Assembly (NCBI RefSeq): GCF_001039355.2
Contig: NW_019774058.1
Span: forward strand, 165,817 to 229,816
Direction: 5' to 3'
DNA length: 64,000 nt
Origin: Lingula anatina
Taxonomy: Eukaryota; Brachiopoda; Lingulata; Lingulida; Lingulidae
The translations under genes and the position numbers were made by a program. Every line of letters starts with the position of its first letter. The stretch's first letter is position 1. This document shows positions 1-12,810 of the stretch, piece after piece. The notes below the pieces were generated by a model. It saw only the letters and a program-made list of their open reading frames with translations, did not search any database and was not told the origin of the DNA.

Positions 1-2387
1 TTTAATTAACAACTAGGTTCTAACTTAAGCCCCACCCCTTTTTTACAAGACCCATGTCTTATCTTTTGATAGAAACGGCCTACTGCAGTATAGAGGATGA
101 CGGTGTTCGAGAAACGATTTTTTTGACCAATGAACCTTCCGATTGTCGAGACGCTCCCTTCGGGACTACATTGCAGATGCAAAAGAAATCGACCAAAGCC
201 ATAAATAATGAAAGTACTCGAAGTTTTACAAAGCTTAGGCATAACAAACTTAGTTTTTTTCCGAGACCACAGTATATGATCAGCGCAAAAGCTGAACTTA
301 AATATTTGCAAATTTCTTCAAAATATCCCGAAACCAAGAACTGCCAACGATCTTCGTACATGTACTAGAACGCCTTGCGCAGCACATGCACAATCACCAA
401 CAATAACATTCAAGTCTTGAACTTACCGGTCACGGTGCAGCCAACTCTTCCCTTGGTAACGATCAGTTTGAAGCAACAGAATTCTTAGAACCAAATGTTT
501 TATGAAGACAACGCTGTTTAATTGCCCTAGTGTTACCATTGACCAACACCAAGCATTGCGTGCAGTGCCTTTGACGTTCTTCCCTCTCTGAGTCTACTGC
601 GGTGGGGTAACCACTGTTCATAGCCCCCTGCCTTCTCGCTCGCTGTGATCCTATTTTGTGAATGAAACGAGAAACACGACCCGTGATATGCAAGCCGTCA
701 ATCACATCATTTGCGTGTTACTTTTCCTTTCACAGGGAACAATGACCAGCTTATTGGGTCACTGGAAACTTCCTCGCTTTTGAGAGGCTTCGATTTCCCG
801 CATGATTGGTTCATTGCTCCCCCACTAATTTTACCCACTTGAGCGGGGTTTGGACTTTGGCCACAGTTTGTGAACCAGGTGATTTTTTTCTACTTTTTTT
901 CTTGTATAAATATATATATATAAGTGAGGTATCTGATGCATTATATAACGAACATCAGTTATTTAGAGGTTTAATACTAATTAAGACGATGGTCAACGCA
1001 AGGGCGCCTGGTTTAACGGATGCAATAAGCGTTCGTTCTGAATTCTGAAATTATTAATGATCTCAATTTTCCTAACCAACAATTGTGCAAGGGGCTCAAG
1101 TCGAGCTTCATTGATTCAAACACAGATAGCGTTGCCTAAACAAAAATTTCAAAATAAGAATGAAAAAAAAGAGGTGTTAAACTGACATGATTAAAACTCG
1201 TTTTTCAATAAAATTGCACCCGATCATCGCTGTTATGATAACAATCACACACCCTTGGCTCAACTTTTTCCTCCACGAACTCGCAGGCCGAGAATGCATG
1301 CATTCTTGTGGTCACGGGGCACAGTTCCTTGCTTACAGTAACAATATCGCCACAAAGGTGGGGTGTGATGTGATCGCTACCGCTTCTTCTATGCCTACAC
1401 ATACTTATTGCTAGAGAAAACAAGCAGCAGGCCAATAGGCAAACCCTTCCAAGTTCTTGTATACTATAACTGTTCACGGGGTCAATCCCCAGTGGACATT
1501 GCGGACATAAAGGCGCGGAAATTGCCTCTCCCCAACTTGGCCTAACTTTGCGTTTGTTTTCTTCTCATGAAACACGATATGCGCCCATTTTTCCCGTGCA
1601 CAATTTCCTGCGCTAACCGGAAAGTTTTCGAAAAATATTTGTTTGGTAAAGATTATTCATTAGTGTTTTTGTAATAGTTTTTATCATAAGAAGTCATAGC
1701 AAAAATGACTAGGGCCTCCCTTTAGTAGGCGGCGGCCTCTTCGGAGGCGAATACCCTAAGGGTGGGATCGACGTCGCCACCACCCATTATAATCTATCCG
1801 CTTTTCGAAGTTGTTAGACGTACTTTTTAAGTTCGCGCAAACTTGTGAGAATTTTGTGTTCTTTATGTGCGTTGCCACAATGATACGAAGAGAAGGACTT
1901 TGAAGAGCGAGCGCAAAGGAAAATTGATCCATATCTACGAAAAAACGTGGTTAAAAGTCCTTCAAAACAGATCAAAATCCTTTTTAAAAGCGCAAGTCTG
2001 CAAACCCCCCCCCCCCCACTCCAGTCTCCCCCCTAAACCCTCCCAAGAATTTGCGACCATGAATGTATATCTAAAGTGCACTTTTATATAACCGACAGAC
2101 ATGCGACAAACTAAGCGCCGGCTATTTCACCAAAGTGGCAGTAAGTGACAAGGATTTGTCCCATACAGCGACGAGAGAAATATGTCAGACTAGCCGTACA
2201 GGTATCGCTAAACAATGATTATTACCCCCCACACCCGCGAAATTAGGACTTATTTGAAGACACAAACTCCGCGTGACGGACACTTGGCAGCTGAGTTAGA
2301 AGAGAACGCAGCGCTCTAATTTTAAGACGCCGTTTTAGTGGACTTATGTACGAAAACTGTGGTCCTTACTAGGACACAATTAAGCTG
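1..2387. repeat. Left copy of a ~2.4 kb direct duplication
   Basis: This stretch is nearly identical to 4540-6925, with scattered substitutions and 1-3 base indels along the whole length. It ends exactly at the single N at 2388. No gene was found in it: the open frames are short, lack splice context and have no recognisable domain. A C-run lies near 2007-2016. A short hairpin with a TTCG loop lies near 1734-1747 and has one mismatch in the other copy. The left edge is the window edge, so the true repeat may begin upstream. The most likely explanation is two haplotypes placed in tandem. Confidence 0.85.
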
Positions 2388-2388
2388 N
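2388..2388. other. Single-N assembly join
   Basis: A lone N lies exactly where the left copy of the 2.4 kb duplication stops matching the right copy. It reads as a contig join rather than a base-calling failure. Confidence 0.7.
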
Positions 2389-4539
2389 CTATTCAGTGTA
2401 TAAAGGAACCGGTCTGGTTTCAATAACCAAAAGTAAATATTATTTTTTTCAGCACGTACACTTTATTCAATAAAAATCAACATTTATTCACTGTATTGAT
2501 AATGAGAGTTTTTTTGCTGCCATCAAACGTTTAGAACTTGTGCTGAATCCAATTACCACAATTAAATTCAGCACTTGTGTATCCCAAGACGCCCTTTTCA
2601 AAGGCTTAATCCAATAAGTTTTCGCCTATAGATGGATTATTTGAAATAAATTTCTGCTTACCTTCTTTAATATGATTTAAAATGCCCTATTATCCCGAAG
2701 ATTTCTCTAGAGCTCCCAACTTCAAAATGTAGAGTTACAGCTGTAATTCCACCCTGTGCGTCTAAGGCGTCGTTCTTTTTACTGTGGTTTGCTCGTTTAC
2801 TTTCTGGTTTTATGACTTCATCTTAAGTCTGATAGCCTTGTTGCCTGAAAGCGGCTACCACACAACTTCAATACATATCGAACTGTTATGAATTTTTGAT
2901 AAGCTTTGGAAGGCCAGGTACTCGCCAGTCAATGAGATGCAGTAATCATTGGCAGCACCGCGGAGGGAATTATCCCTTCGTTATATCCTTAACCCTTAAA
3001 CGCATTCCCGACGGACTCGATTCTGAGATTTGGGATGCGATATTTACACCGCGTATTATCCCCGTGGAAATTTCAACAGTGTTAAATTATACCGTGGATT
3101 CGTTAAGTTTGCCCATACACACAACCTGGGGTTGAATTCATTCATTCTTGACGAATTACAATCAGGATCGACTCGATAAGTGACGTCACCCTTTGAGTGA
3201 AATCATTCAATACAACGCACCTGAATAGGTTTAACAGGATTAGTTGCTGATTGTTTAGCTAATGCATTGTGGGAATGTAAACTTTCAACACGAGCTATTT
3301 GTACAGGACAGTGAAGGCGGAAAATCAATCGTTATGCATAGATGCCCTAGATATTCGTTAAATTAATTTATTTCAAATCGGCTTTGTAGCTGGATTTTAA
3401 AAATTTCCCGCCATCTTTCCATTTAGAAAATTTTACAAAATGGGAGCTCTGTTGTCGGGAATGCTACGTTCGCTAACCGGGCGCCGCCTAATTGTTGCCT
3501 ATTGTTTCGTGTTGTCGTAATCAAATTATTTCTCTGCCTTAGAGGCTTTAATGACCGATGACCGATCAGTAACTTTTCAGTATGCAAAGGTTAAGACCTT
3601 TTGATCTGTTAACCCAAGAGTTCTTAACCGTGACTCGGCGAAGTCCCCCCGCAAAGTGTTGGCTATTGAATCATCAGCTCGTTAGTGAAGTGGCTAAGCT
3701 AGGAACAGATTACTGATTTTTGTAAAACTATTCCTGTTGCAATTTGTGGGTATTTCTGGGGATTACATATGTTATCATGATGTTGACATAGCTGCCTATG
3801 ATATTAATAAGATAATCGATTTTTGTTAGCGCATGATTTTGATTCCCCCTCCCCGGTCATACAACATACTAGCACGGAACTCAAGGAAGTCGCATTTCTA
3901 GTTAACAAATCTATCACGTACCTTTCTATCTATCTATCTATCTATCTATCAGAAGAAGAAGAAGAAGAAGAAGAAGAAACAACCAAAGCCGACTTTATGT
4001 CCAACGACTCACAAAAATAAAAATCAAACATGCATATCATCATATATTTTATGATTTAATTAAGATGAACCATCTTTCAGGGAATTTTTTTCTTAAAATC
4101 AGTTTCCAGGGAGTGATGTTTCAAACAAAAATCCTAAGTTAAACACAAAACAACTGTGTTTATTCGAAGTGCATGTTAAGCAGACCCGCACGTCGCTGGA
4201 TTTGGCCCCTGTTTATATCATTCTCAATAACATGCCCATTTCAAACTAAACAATGATTTCCACAGCAATTTAAATCCCTCGGATTAGGAAAAACACCCCA
4301 TTTTATAAGGGTCAATTATTAAAGCTAATAACCATATTTTGTCGAACCCAGGCCATTTACATCTAAATTTAGAATTATCATCGACAAAGGACGTATTAGG
4401 TTGTATGTGTTGTATTAATTTAAGTGGGGATCATGACTTTACCGACAATAATTCTCTTAATCCTGTCGTTGTTGACACTATGTCGCCAATTCAAAGTGAT
4501 TACACATAAATTGAGGAAAATCATCAGCGTCGCGAGACA
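2389..4539. other. Intergenic stretch between duplicate copies
   Basis: No gene or RNA was recognised. The stretch has adjoining CTAT and GAA microsatellites near 3925-3978 and otherwise looks like unique AT-rich sequence. If the N at 2388 joins two alleles, this piece should match DNA lying immediately left of the window. Confidence 0.5.
3925..3978. repeat. Compound (CTAT)n / (GAA)n microsatellite
   Basis: About six CTAT units are followed directly by about nine GAA units. The short open frame across it is a product of the repeat. Confidence 0.9.
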
Positions 4540-6925
4540 TTTAATTAACAACTAGGTTCTAACTCAAGCACCACCCCTTTTTTACAAGACCCATGTCTTA
4601 TCTTTTGATAGAAACGGGCTACTGCGGTAAGGATGACGGTGTTCGAGAAACGATTTTTTGGACCAATGAACCTGCCGATTGTCGAGACGCTCCCTTCGAG
4701 ACTACATTGTAGATGCAAAAGAAATCGACCAAAGGTATAACTAATGAAAGTGCTCGAAGTTTTACAAAGCTTAAGCATAACAAACTTAATTTTTTCTCCG
4801 AGGCCACAGTATGTGATTACCGCAAAAGCTGAACTTAAATATTTGCAAATATCTTCAAAATATCCCGAAATCAAGAACTGCCATGGATCTTCGTACATGT
4901 ACTAGAACGCCTTGCGCAGCACATACACAATCACCAACAATAACATTCAAGTCTTGAACTTACCGGTCACGGCGCAGCCAACTCTTCCCTTGGTAACGAT
5001 CACTTTGAGGTAACAGAATTCTTAGAACCAAATGTTTTATGAAGACAACGCTGTTAAACTACCCTCGTGTTACCATTGACCAACACGAAGCATCGCGTGC
5101 ACTGCCTTCGACGTTCTTCCCTCTCTGAGTCTACTGCGGTGGGGTAACCACTGTTCATAGCCCCCTGCCTTCTCGCTAGCTGTGATCCTATTTTGTGAAT
5201 GAAACGAGAAACACGACCCGTGATATGCAAGCCGTCAATCACATCATTTGCGTGTTACTTTTCCTTTCACAGGGAACAATGGCCAGCTTATTGGGTCACT
5301 GGAAACTTCCTCGCTTTTGAGAGGCTTCGATTTCCCGCATGATTGGTTCATTGCTCCCCCACTAATTTTACCCACTTGAGCGGGGTTTGGACTTTGGCCA
5401 CAGTTTGTGAACCATGTGATTTTTTTTCTATTTTTTTCTTGTATTAGTATATCTATAAGCGAAGTATCTGAAGCATTATATAACATGCATAAGTTATTTA
5501 GGGATTTACTATTTATTGAGACGATGGTCAAAGCAAGGACGACTGATTTAACAGACACCATAAGCGTTCGTTCTGAACACTGAAATTATTCATGATTACA
5601 ATTTTCATTACCAACAATTGTGCAAGGGGCTCAAGTCGAGCTTCACTGATTCAAACACAGATAGCGTTGCCTAAACAAAAATTTCAAAATAAGAATGAAA
5701 AAAAGAGGTGTTAAACTGACATGATTAAAACTCGTTTTTCAATAAAATTGCACCCGATCATCGCTGTTATGATAACAATCACACACCCTTGGCTCAACTT
5801 TTTCCTCCACGAACTCGCAGGCCGAGAATGCATGCATTCTTGTGGTCACGGGGCACAGCTCCTTGCTTACAGTAACAATATCACCACAAAGGTGGGGTGT
5901 GATGTGATCGCTACCGCTTCTTCTATGCCTACACATACTTATTGCTAGAGAAAACAAGCAGCAGGCCAATAGGCAAACCCTTCCAAGTTCTTGTATACTA
6001 TAACTGTTCACAGGGTCAATCCCCAGTGGACATTGCGGACATAAAGGCGCGGAAATTGCCTCTCCCCAACTTGGCCTAACTTTGCGTTTGTTTTCTTCTC
6101 ATGAAACACGATATGCGCCCATTTTTCCAGTGCACAATTTCCTGCGCTAACCGGAAAGTTTTCGAAAAATATTTGTTTGGTAAAGATTATTCATTAGTGT
6201 TTTTGTAATAGTTTTTATCATAAGAAGTCATAGCAAAAATGACTAGGGCCTCCCTTTAGTAGGCGGCGGCCACTTCGGAGGCGAATACCCTTAGGGTGGG
6301 ATCGACGTCGCCACCACCTATTATAATATATCCGCTTTTCGAAGTTGTTAGACGTACTTTTAAGTTCGCGCAAACTTGTGAGAATTTTGTCTCATTTATG
6401 TGCGCTGCCACAATGATACGCAGAGAAGGATTTTGAAGAGCGAGCGCAAAGGAAAATTGATCCATATCTACGAAAAAACGTGGTTAAAAGTCCTTCAAAA
6501 CAGATCAAAATCCTTTTTTAAAGCGCAAGTCTGCAACCCCCCCCCAACCCACCCCATCCCAGTCTCCCTCCTAAACCATCCCAAGAGTTTGCGACCATAA
6601 AAGTATATCCAACGTGCACTTTTCTATAACCGACAGACATGCGACAAACTAAGCGCCGGCTATTTCACCAAAGTGGCAGTAAGTGACAAGGATTTGTCCC
6701 ATACAGCGACGAGGGAAAGATGTCAGACTAGCCGTACAGGTATCGCTAAACAATGATTATTACCCCCCACACCCGCCAAATTAGGACTTATTTGAAGACA
6801 CAGACTCCGCGTGACGGACACTTGGCAGCTGAGTTAGAAGAGAACGCAGCGCTCTAATTTTAAGACGCCGTTTTAGTGGGCTTATGTACGAAAACTGTGG
6901 TCCTTACAAGGACACAATTAAGTTG
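4540..6925. repeat. Right copy of the ~2.4 kb direct duplication
   Basis: It is collinear with 1-2387. The match continues through the last bases before the N of the left copy and stops there. Small differences (for example a longer C-run in the left copy and changes around 5440-5570) show that it is not an exact clone. Confidence 0.85.
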
Positions 6926-7020
6926 TCTAGGTTTTGATTTAAACTATTTAGACGAGTAAAATATCTTGTGTATTCGACTTCATAGCGCATGAATGTGTAT
7001 ATAATGCTAAAAGAAGCCGC

Positions 7021-7110
7021 TGTCGGTGAATATTGTGTATTTTAATGTCGGTGAATATTGTGTATTTTAATATCGATGAATATTGTGTATTTTAATATCG
7101 ATGAATAATG
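7021..7110. repeat. 25-bp minisatellite, about 3.5 copies
   Basis: The unit TGTCGGTGAATATTGTGTAT followed by TTTAA repeats in tandem. Later copies drift to ATCGATGAA. Confidence 0.85.
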
Positions 7111-8607
7111 ATTGCGAATATTGACATGAAAGTCAATCACAGATTGCAAAACTGACATGTCACATTTATGTCAACCATGATATTATCGTGTATTTTCAGT
7201 AACTCGGCGGGAATGTCAATCAAGGCGTTTTCATTCCGTTATAAATCATAGTGTCAATATTTATAATACCATTTAATTTTCAGCCGATTTTTAAAATTTT
7301 GTTTATTGAACGGAATATTTATTTTTAGATTTTTATGGAGGACTTAACTAAATTAAAGAAGTAGAAAAAATTGCAAAATTTTGAATTTTCCCCAAATATC
7401 ACACGAGGACTTCAGGCGACCAAGCGTGGATGTCCGTTGACAGTTTATTCTTCATATTATTCATAAGAATGAGTTCCAATAAAATATCATCATAACGTAT
7501 CATTGTGAGTCAGTCTACATCAACATTCTCAGCTGGGAATGCGTCAATATTTAAAATTTTCCTTTCACTCATTGTTACCTGCATTCAAAAATGTCGGTTA
7601 TGCCTCGTCTTTATCGATATATCAATATGGAATGAATAAGAATTATGATAAGGATCAGTCTAGTAATCCAACAGCAGGCCAGTGAAAAGAGTGTGCAACC
7701 GCGGAACAAATCCGCCGAATGCCTCTCCATAATAAGGCTATCACATACTTATGTCGCTCATTTTCCCCTTGATATATCTTGTTTGTAAAAGATGAGAAGG
7801 GAAAGTGTCTTGTATATGCGACTTCTCATAGAGCCCAGTCAACCATATTTGGCATCTTGGGCGTTTTGTTGTCTGAGTGAGTAACAGACAAAAAAATAAC
7901 GATAGCAATACCTAATACGGTCATACAACGAAAACGTGACATACAAGAAGTTTTAATCTGTTTCAGAAAAGGACAATATACCATCTGTCCTGTGGGAAGT
8001 GACACTTTTGTGGAAGGGGCATTTGTTTTTCTTTTTTTGGAGAGAGAGATAAATGAGTCGAAGGTAGGGCGAAACTACATCTGCAATCACATCCAAGCCA
8101 AGATAATATCTGAACTTAAATAACTTTGTAATATGATGCGAATAATGACTTTTATTACACAATGAGAAAATAATGAAGTTCGTCATATTCCCTGCGTCTT
8201 ACCTAAATACTCAATTCCACTCGCCTCAAGCATAGACAGAACATTATTTGTTCTCAGACCATTAACACGGCGAAACTAACCGCAAATCTAATTTGCAATT
8301 CAGTTCCATTTGGCAGATTTAGATACATTTTAAAAGATGTTTGAAAGGGCGGGGCCATGGTTTTGGCGCGAAAAAAGAATTTTACCTTGCGTATTAATTA
8401 TCTCTTCAATCAAGATAAGCTCTTTATTTAATTTAAAAGAAAACGCAACACAACTTTAATATTTTAGCATATGTCATCTATCTAAACAAAAAAATAGGAG
8501 TACGATAAAAAAAAAATACCGCCACCTTTTTCTATAAATAAAAAAAGGGGGAGGGAGGAGTTGTCTGCCTGAAATGGCTTACTTATTTAAAAAGAATGTC
8601 ATTCATT

Positions 8608-8611
<4 letters not shown>

Positions 8612-8662
<51 letters not shown>
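8612..8662. repeat. (CT)n microsatellite
   Basis: About 25 CT units in an intergenic region, followed some 30 bases later by a 13-base G-run. Confidence 0.95.
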
Positions 8663-8664
<2 letters not shown>

Positions 8665-11600
8665 GGGAGGGTAAGTGTGGTGTGTGTGGTGGGGGGGGGG
8701 GGGTCCGCCATATTGTTTGGAAAGCGGGGAGGGGGAGACGTTGGATTCATTCACACCCTCTGTCATCTTGCACAACGGCCGCAAACATTCGCCAGCCAGG
8801 GTAACGCTTTTCAACATGCGGTGAACATCAATCTGTCACAGCCGAGATTTTATTTTTTGAACAAAAGGCCAAATGAAATAGTCTCCCTCTTTCCAATTCA
8901 AAATATTTAAAAAGAAGTCAATAAACAGCTGTAATTTCTTTTGACTCACGCGAAAAGTTTATCACTGGCAAAGATCGTCGATTTATTTTGTGTTTGATGT
9001 ATTTTATACAGACCACCTATAGAAGTGTGACAAGAGTTAAAAGGAAGACATGGCCTTCGCCACAACGAAGCGCCAAAGATTTTGGTGTTGCCATTGAAAT
9101 CTTGAAGGCGCTTAGTACACTTCTCATAAACGAAAGTTTAGAAATTCTGCCTATGTCAACAAACCTTGACTGTTGTTCAAGTGCAAACAGACAAATAAAG
9201 TAGTCAGCCGTTCATTTTTACAGTTATATTTATAGCAACTAATTTTCAAGGTTTTTAATAGGGTAAAATCATAGAGCGAAAGTCACGTCGCTTCAGTGGT
9301 CATGAATAAGCGGTTCTCTCTTTTGAAAAGCAAGCCGACAACAAAAGCATTGTGAAATTGTGCAGTTTGACCGATTTTTGCACAAGTAAATAGAACTGAT
9401 ATAATCATATTTCAATTTCCTTATTTATTGCTGGTGTTTTGATTTTACATTCATTATACACTCGTGTCTGTAAACTTCACAATTGTAACGATCTTTTACC
9501 GTGGGAATCTCTAATATCAAGAGAACCGTTCAGATCTAACGCAAATGATCATTACAAATAAATCACCAAAAAGATGCTTAATCAATTCCTGTGCTTATAA
9601 AAGTGATAGAGATGTAAAACGATAAAGATATTTATTTACTTTATCAAAATACAATCCTAACCTGTCAAAATTTGACTCCGATTTAGACTATATACAAAAA
9701 CATTTGATTCGCAACTAAATTAAATTAGAAATGATTCCTTTTGCGTCAGTCCGCCATATTTTACATTAATTTAAAGGGCACCCTCAAATTCTTGTATTCC
9801 AAAACAATTAAGATAACCATAAAAAATACAAATATAAATACAAATGGGATACTTATGGATTCGTGGTATTTTGGCTATTTTCAAAACTATGTCCAGTCAT
9901 AAGTCAAGTCATGTCATTTGTCCATGTTGACACACTGTCTCTTGCCCCGTTCTGTTAGTTCGCTATGAAACAGTATCCTGTTGTTTTCCGGGCGATTCGC
10001 CTCATTGAATAAGATATATCCTTACATCACCTTTGACGTCACACTTAGCCAGTGGAAAACGTCTTTACAACTTGTAACAAAGATGTTTGCTATTACAGCA
10101 CGGGCATGTAATGTTTTCACTGTAACTTTCGCACAAAACGGGCGGTCACTCGATCACCGTGCGTGTGACCACCGGCTATCAAATGGCAAATGACAACAAA
10201 AACAAACAACACGGGAATTATAGAACCTCTTTGGAGACTTGTTTTGGAAATCACTCGTGTGTGATACACCCGTTACGAACATCCGGCCATTGCATTTAAT
10301 GAAGTCAAAGATTATGTCTAAAGTGTCTAAAGTCATGGGTGGGGGATAGGTTTTGGCAGTTAATAAACAGATCTCTCACCTTCGGGAGACGCGCTCATTA
10401 TTGTTAACACGTACCGGTCAAGGTTGCCCAGAAAATAAAAGTTACGAATTTCGTACTTCGATAATAATAATAACAATAATAACACGACTAACCTGGATAT
10501 TCTGTGTGACTTTAGAAGCCGTCCAGTCATCGCTTTGATATTGAGGACAACACAATGTCTTTATTGGCATTTTTACCCATAGCTGATCTTTGTCTTTAAA
10601 CTTATAAAAACAACATTGTGAAGAAATTAAATTGCATTTTTCTTTTTTGCTCAAACGCACAATTAACCAAATGTAATTTATTACTGCCAGATTTAACAAT
10701 ACACGCTGAGGCTGACAGCTGAGGAGGGAAAAGAGAGGAGGGTGAGGTACTCCATTCCAGAGCGACCGCTCCCCCTCAAACTACTAGCTTTAAAAGTTGC
10801 GTATACGGTGCTTTGGACAAGACAATATTGATAACGAATTTTCCTGGTGTCCTCAAATTTATTTATAAGGCCTACCACTATCAGTCTTTTGGACTACCAA
10901 ACCCAGTTATACTCTATATAAATGCGTTATTTGAGCTGCCTTCATATTCACTAGGTTAACAAATCTTATAGGCCTATTATTATTAGAATTCTTAGAATTA
11001 TTATTATTATTAGAATGTAACATATGCCTTTTCAGTATAAAAAATCTCCGGGGAAAGTCCTTTCGATGAAATGTTCCTTTTTCTTACTTTTATCCATTTA
11101 TTAATGGAATAAAATTATTATTAACACGATAAGACCAGTTAATGTTGTCAAACAGGATTGCACAGTCAGACTTTCTGTGGAGCACAGTGCAGTCAGTTGC
11201 GTATATTGTGTTAGGTGAGAAGAGCACAACTGCCATCAGGCAACGCATTTTGCACCAACAGAGGCCCATCAACTGACTCTGAGGCAAAAGAAATCAGTTA
11301 AATCATCTTGATGTTTCTTTCCCTATTTGTTTGTCTTTCTATCTAATGTCATTATCATTGCTGTGTTTTGTAACCAGTGTTGGCCTTGATGTATGGGTTG
11401 AATGTATGGCCATATTATAACCTATGCAAGCACGTTTTTCAGTTGTTATATCAAACATTAAACAATAACTCGTTTTAATTCGACAAAATAAAATCGCTTT
11501 CATGTCTTTAGGATAAGCATATTTCTTTCATTTCAAACGTGTCCAAATTAAAACGAGTATTTTTTTAACATTTCTGTTTCAAAATTTTTAATGCTCTGAA

Positions 11601-11766
11601 TGAAAATGTTTCATTGGCTTTTGTGAGTGTTTAACTGGCTATCGGCCGTTATAGATTAATCAAATTCTATTAAATAAAAAAAGAAGATGAAGATGAAGGA
11701 GAGGAAAAAGATGAAGAAGAAAGGGCCACGAGAAATTGATGATGACTCCTTGGAATTTTAATCGTT

Positions 11767-11788
11767 GGCGCGAAATAAACCGGAAGTG
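11767..11788 (+). promoter_or_regulatory. Candidate promoter elements upstream of the Tudor gene
   Basis: An E2F-type motif GGCGCGAAA (11767-11775) is followed 4 bases later by an ETS-type motif CCGGAAGTG (11780-11788). This is about 1 kb upstream of the first coding exon, which begins after a splice acceptor at 12810 and so needs at least one upstream untranslated exon. A GTGAGT donor-like site at 11928 could end that exon. Function is inferred from motif class and position only; no transcript evidence is available. Confidence 0.3.
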
Positions 11789-12810
11789 AAGAGGATTGTG
11801 GGAAGGTTGCAGCATGTGAAATATTTTTTGACAGAAATTTAGATGTTGCGGTGTAGAAGACCCTTGCAAAAACTTTACAGTGCTTGAAATTATATAGTCA
11901 CTCTCTCTTTTTGACATAAAAGTGCCTGTGAGTATACTAGCAGCCATTTTACAATCACAAATTTCAGTTTTGTAAAGCTAAATTAAATTGAACTCGCAGG
12001 AACTGGTGCTGCTACTAGACACCTGCCACTGCCACCGCTTTCAGCTATTTTATTGCCCTTTATTACCTGCTTAATTATTTAAAGTACACGTAGTAATATG
12101 GACTCGAAATTTGCATGTTGTAATTCAAGTAATGTGGGCTATTTCCGAAACTTGATCAGCATCAATACAGTTGTACGTGGGAACCACGTTTCACATAGCA
12201 TTTACATGTACATGTACTGTATGTTTTATTTTGTATTCACATTTGGTTTATGAAGCTTCATGTTTGCCTCTGTTGCAGAGAGGAATATATCTTTTATCTT
12301 ACCTCTGGCTTTGACTTCATACGTTGCCAAAAAGCATTGGTTTTTTACTGTTGATTAAGTCGAAATGTGAAACTCTTGCCATAATATCTTGTTTACTTGG
12401 TCATTCCTACAACGTCACCATATCTAAAGATCCCACAATGTGATTATAACATAATTATGAGCATGCAAACTTACTTCCTTTTCTTTTTAACTCTGACTAG
12501 TAATTCTTGAACAGGCCGATTCCTAAGTTGGACCATTTAGTATATTTTTAAAATGATAAAGTCTAACCTGTAATTGTCCAACTTGGCAAGTAGCAAACTA
12601 TTTCATCTCTGCCCTCTCTACCTTTATACCCTGGATCTACAAATTCCTACTTGATTTTAAAATGTGTGCCTGAAGTGAATATAATTCTAATGGACACAAG
12701 GGACATTTTACTACAACACATAATAGACATTTAATTGATAACATGAAATCGATAGCAGGAACTGTTCTCAAGTTGGCATTAGTAGTCTTTTTATTTTATT
12801 TCTTTTCTAG

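Larger units (their letters stand above)
6926..11760. other. Intergenic, no gene seen
   Basis: AT-rich DNA with short random open frames only. It contains a 25-bp minisatellite at 7021-7110, a CT tract at 8612-8662 followed by a G-run at 8691-8703, and short AT-rich trinucleotide tracts near 10462-10483 and 10977-11012. No conserved protein match, tRNA-like arms or rRNA were recognised on either strand. Confidence 0.6.

Noticed and set aside
1187-1414. 75-codon open frame present in both copies of the first duplication (also 5721-5948)
   Set aside because: The copies are near identical in the non-coding parts too, so conservation says nothing. There is no domain, no splice or start context, and a mirrored frame of similar length exists on the other strand.
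1470-1500. tRNA-like T-arm (GGGGTCAATCCCC)
   Set aside because: No matching acceptor, D or anticodon arms could be found around it, and the B-box consensus is not met.
6256-6465. 69-codon minus-strand frame in the right duplicate
   Set aside because: It is not preserved in the other copy because of a one-base indel, so it is not a gene.
1-6925. LTR retrotransposon with 2.4-kb LTRs flanking 2389-4539
   Set aside because: There are no TG/CA ends, no primer-binding site or polypurine tract, and no gag or pol frame in between. The N at the repeat end fits an assembly join better.
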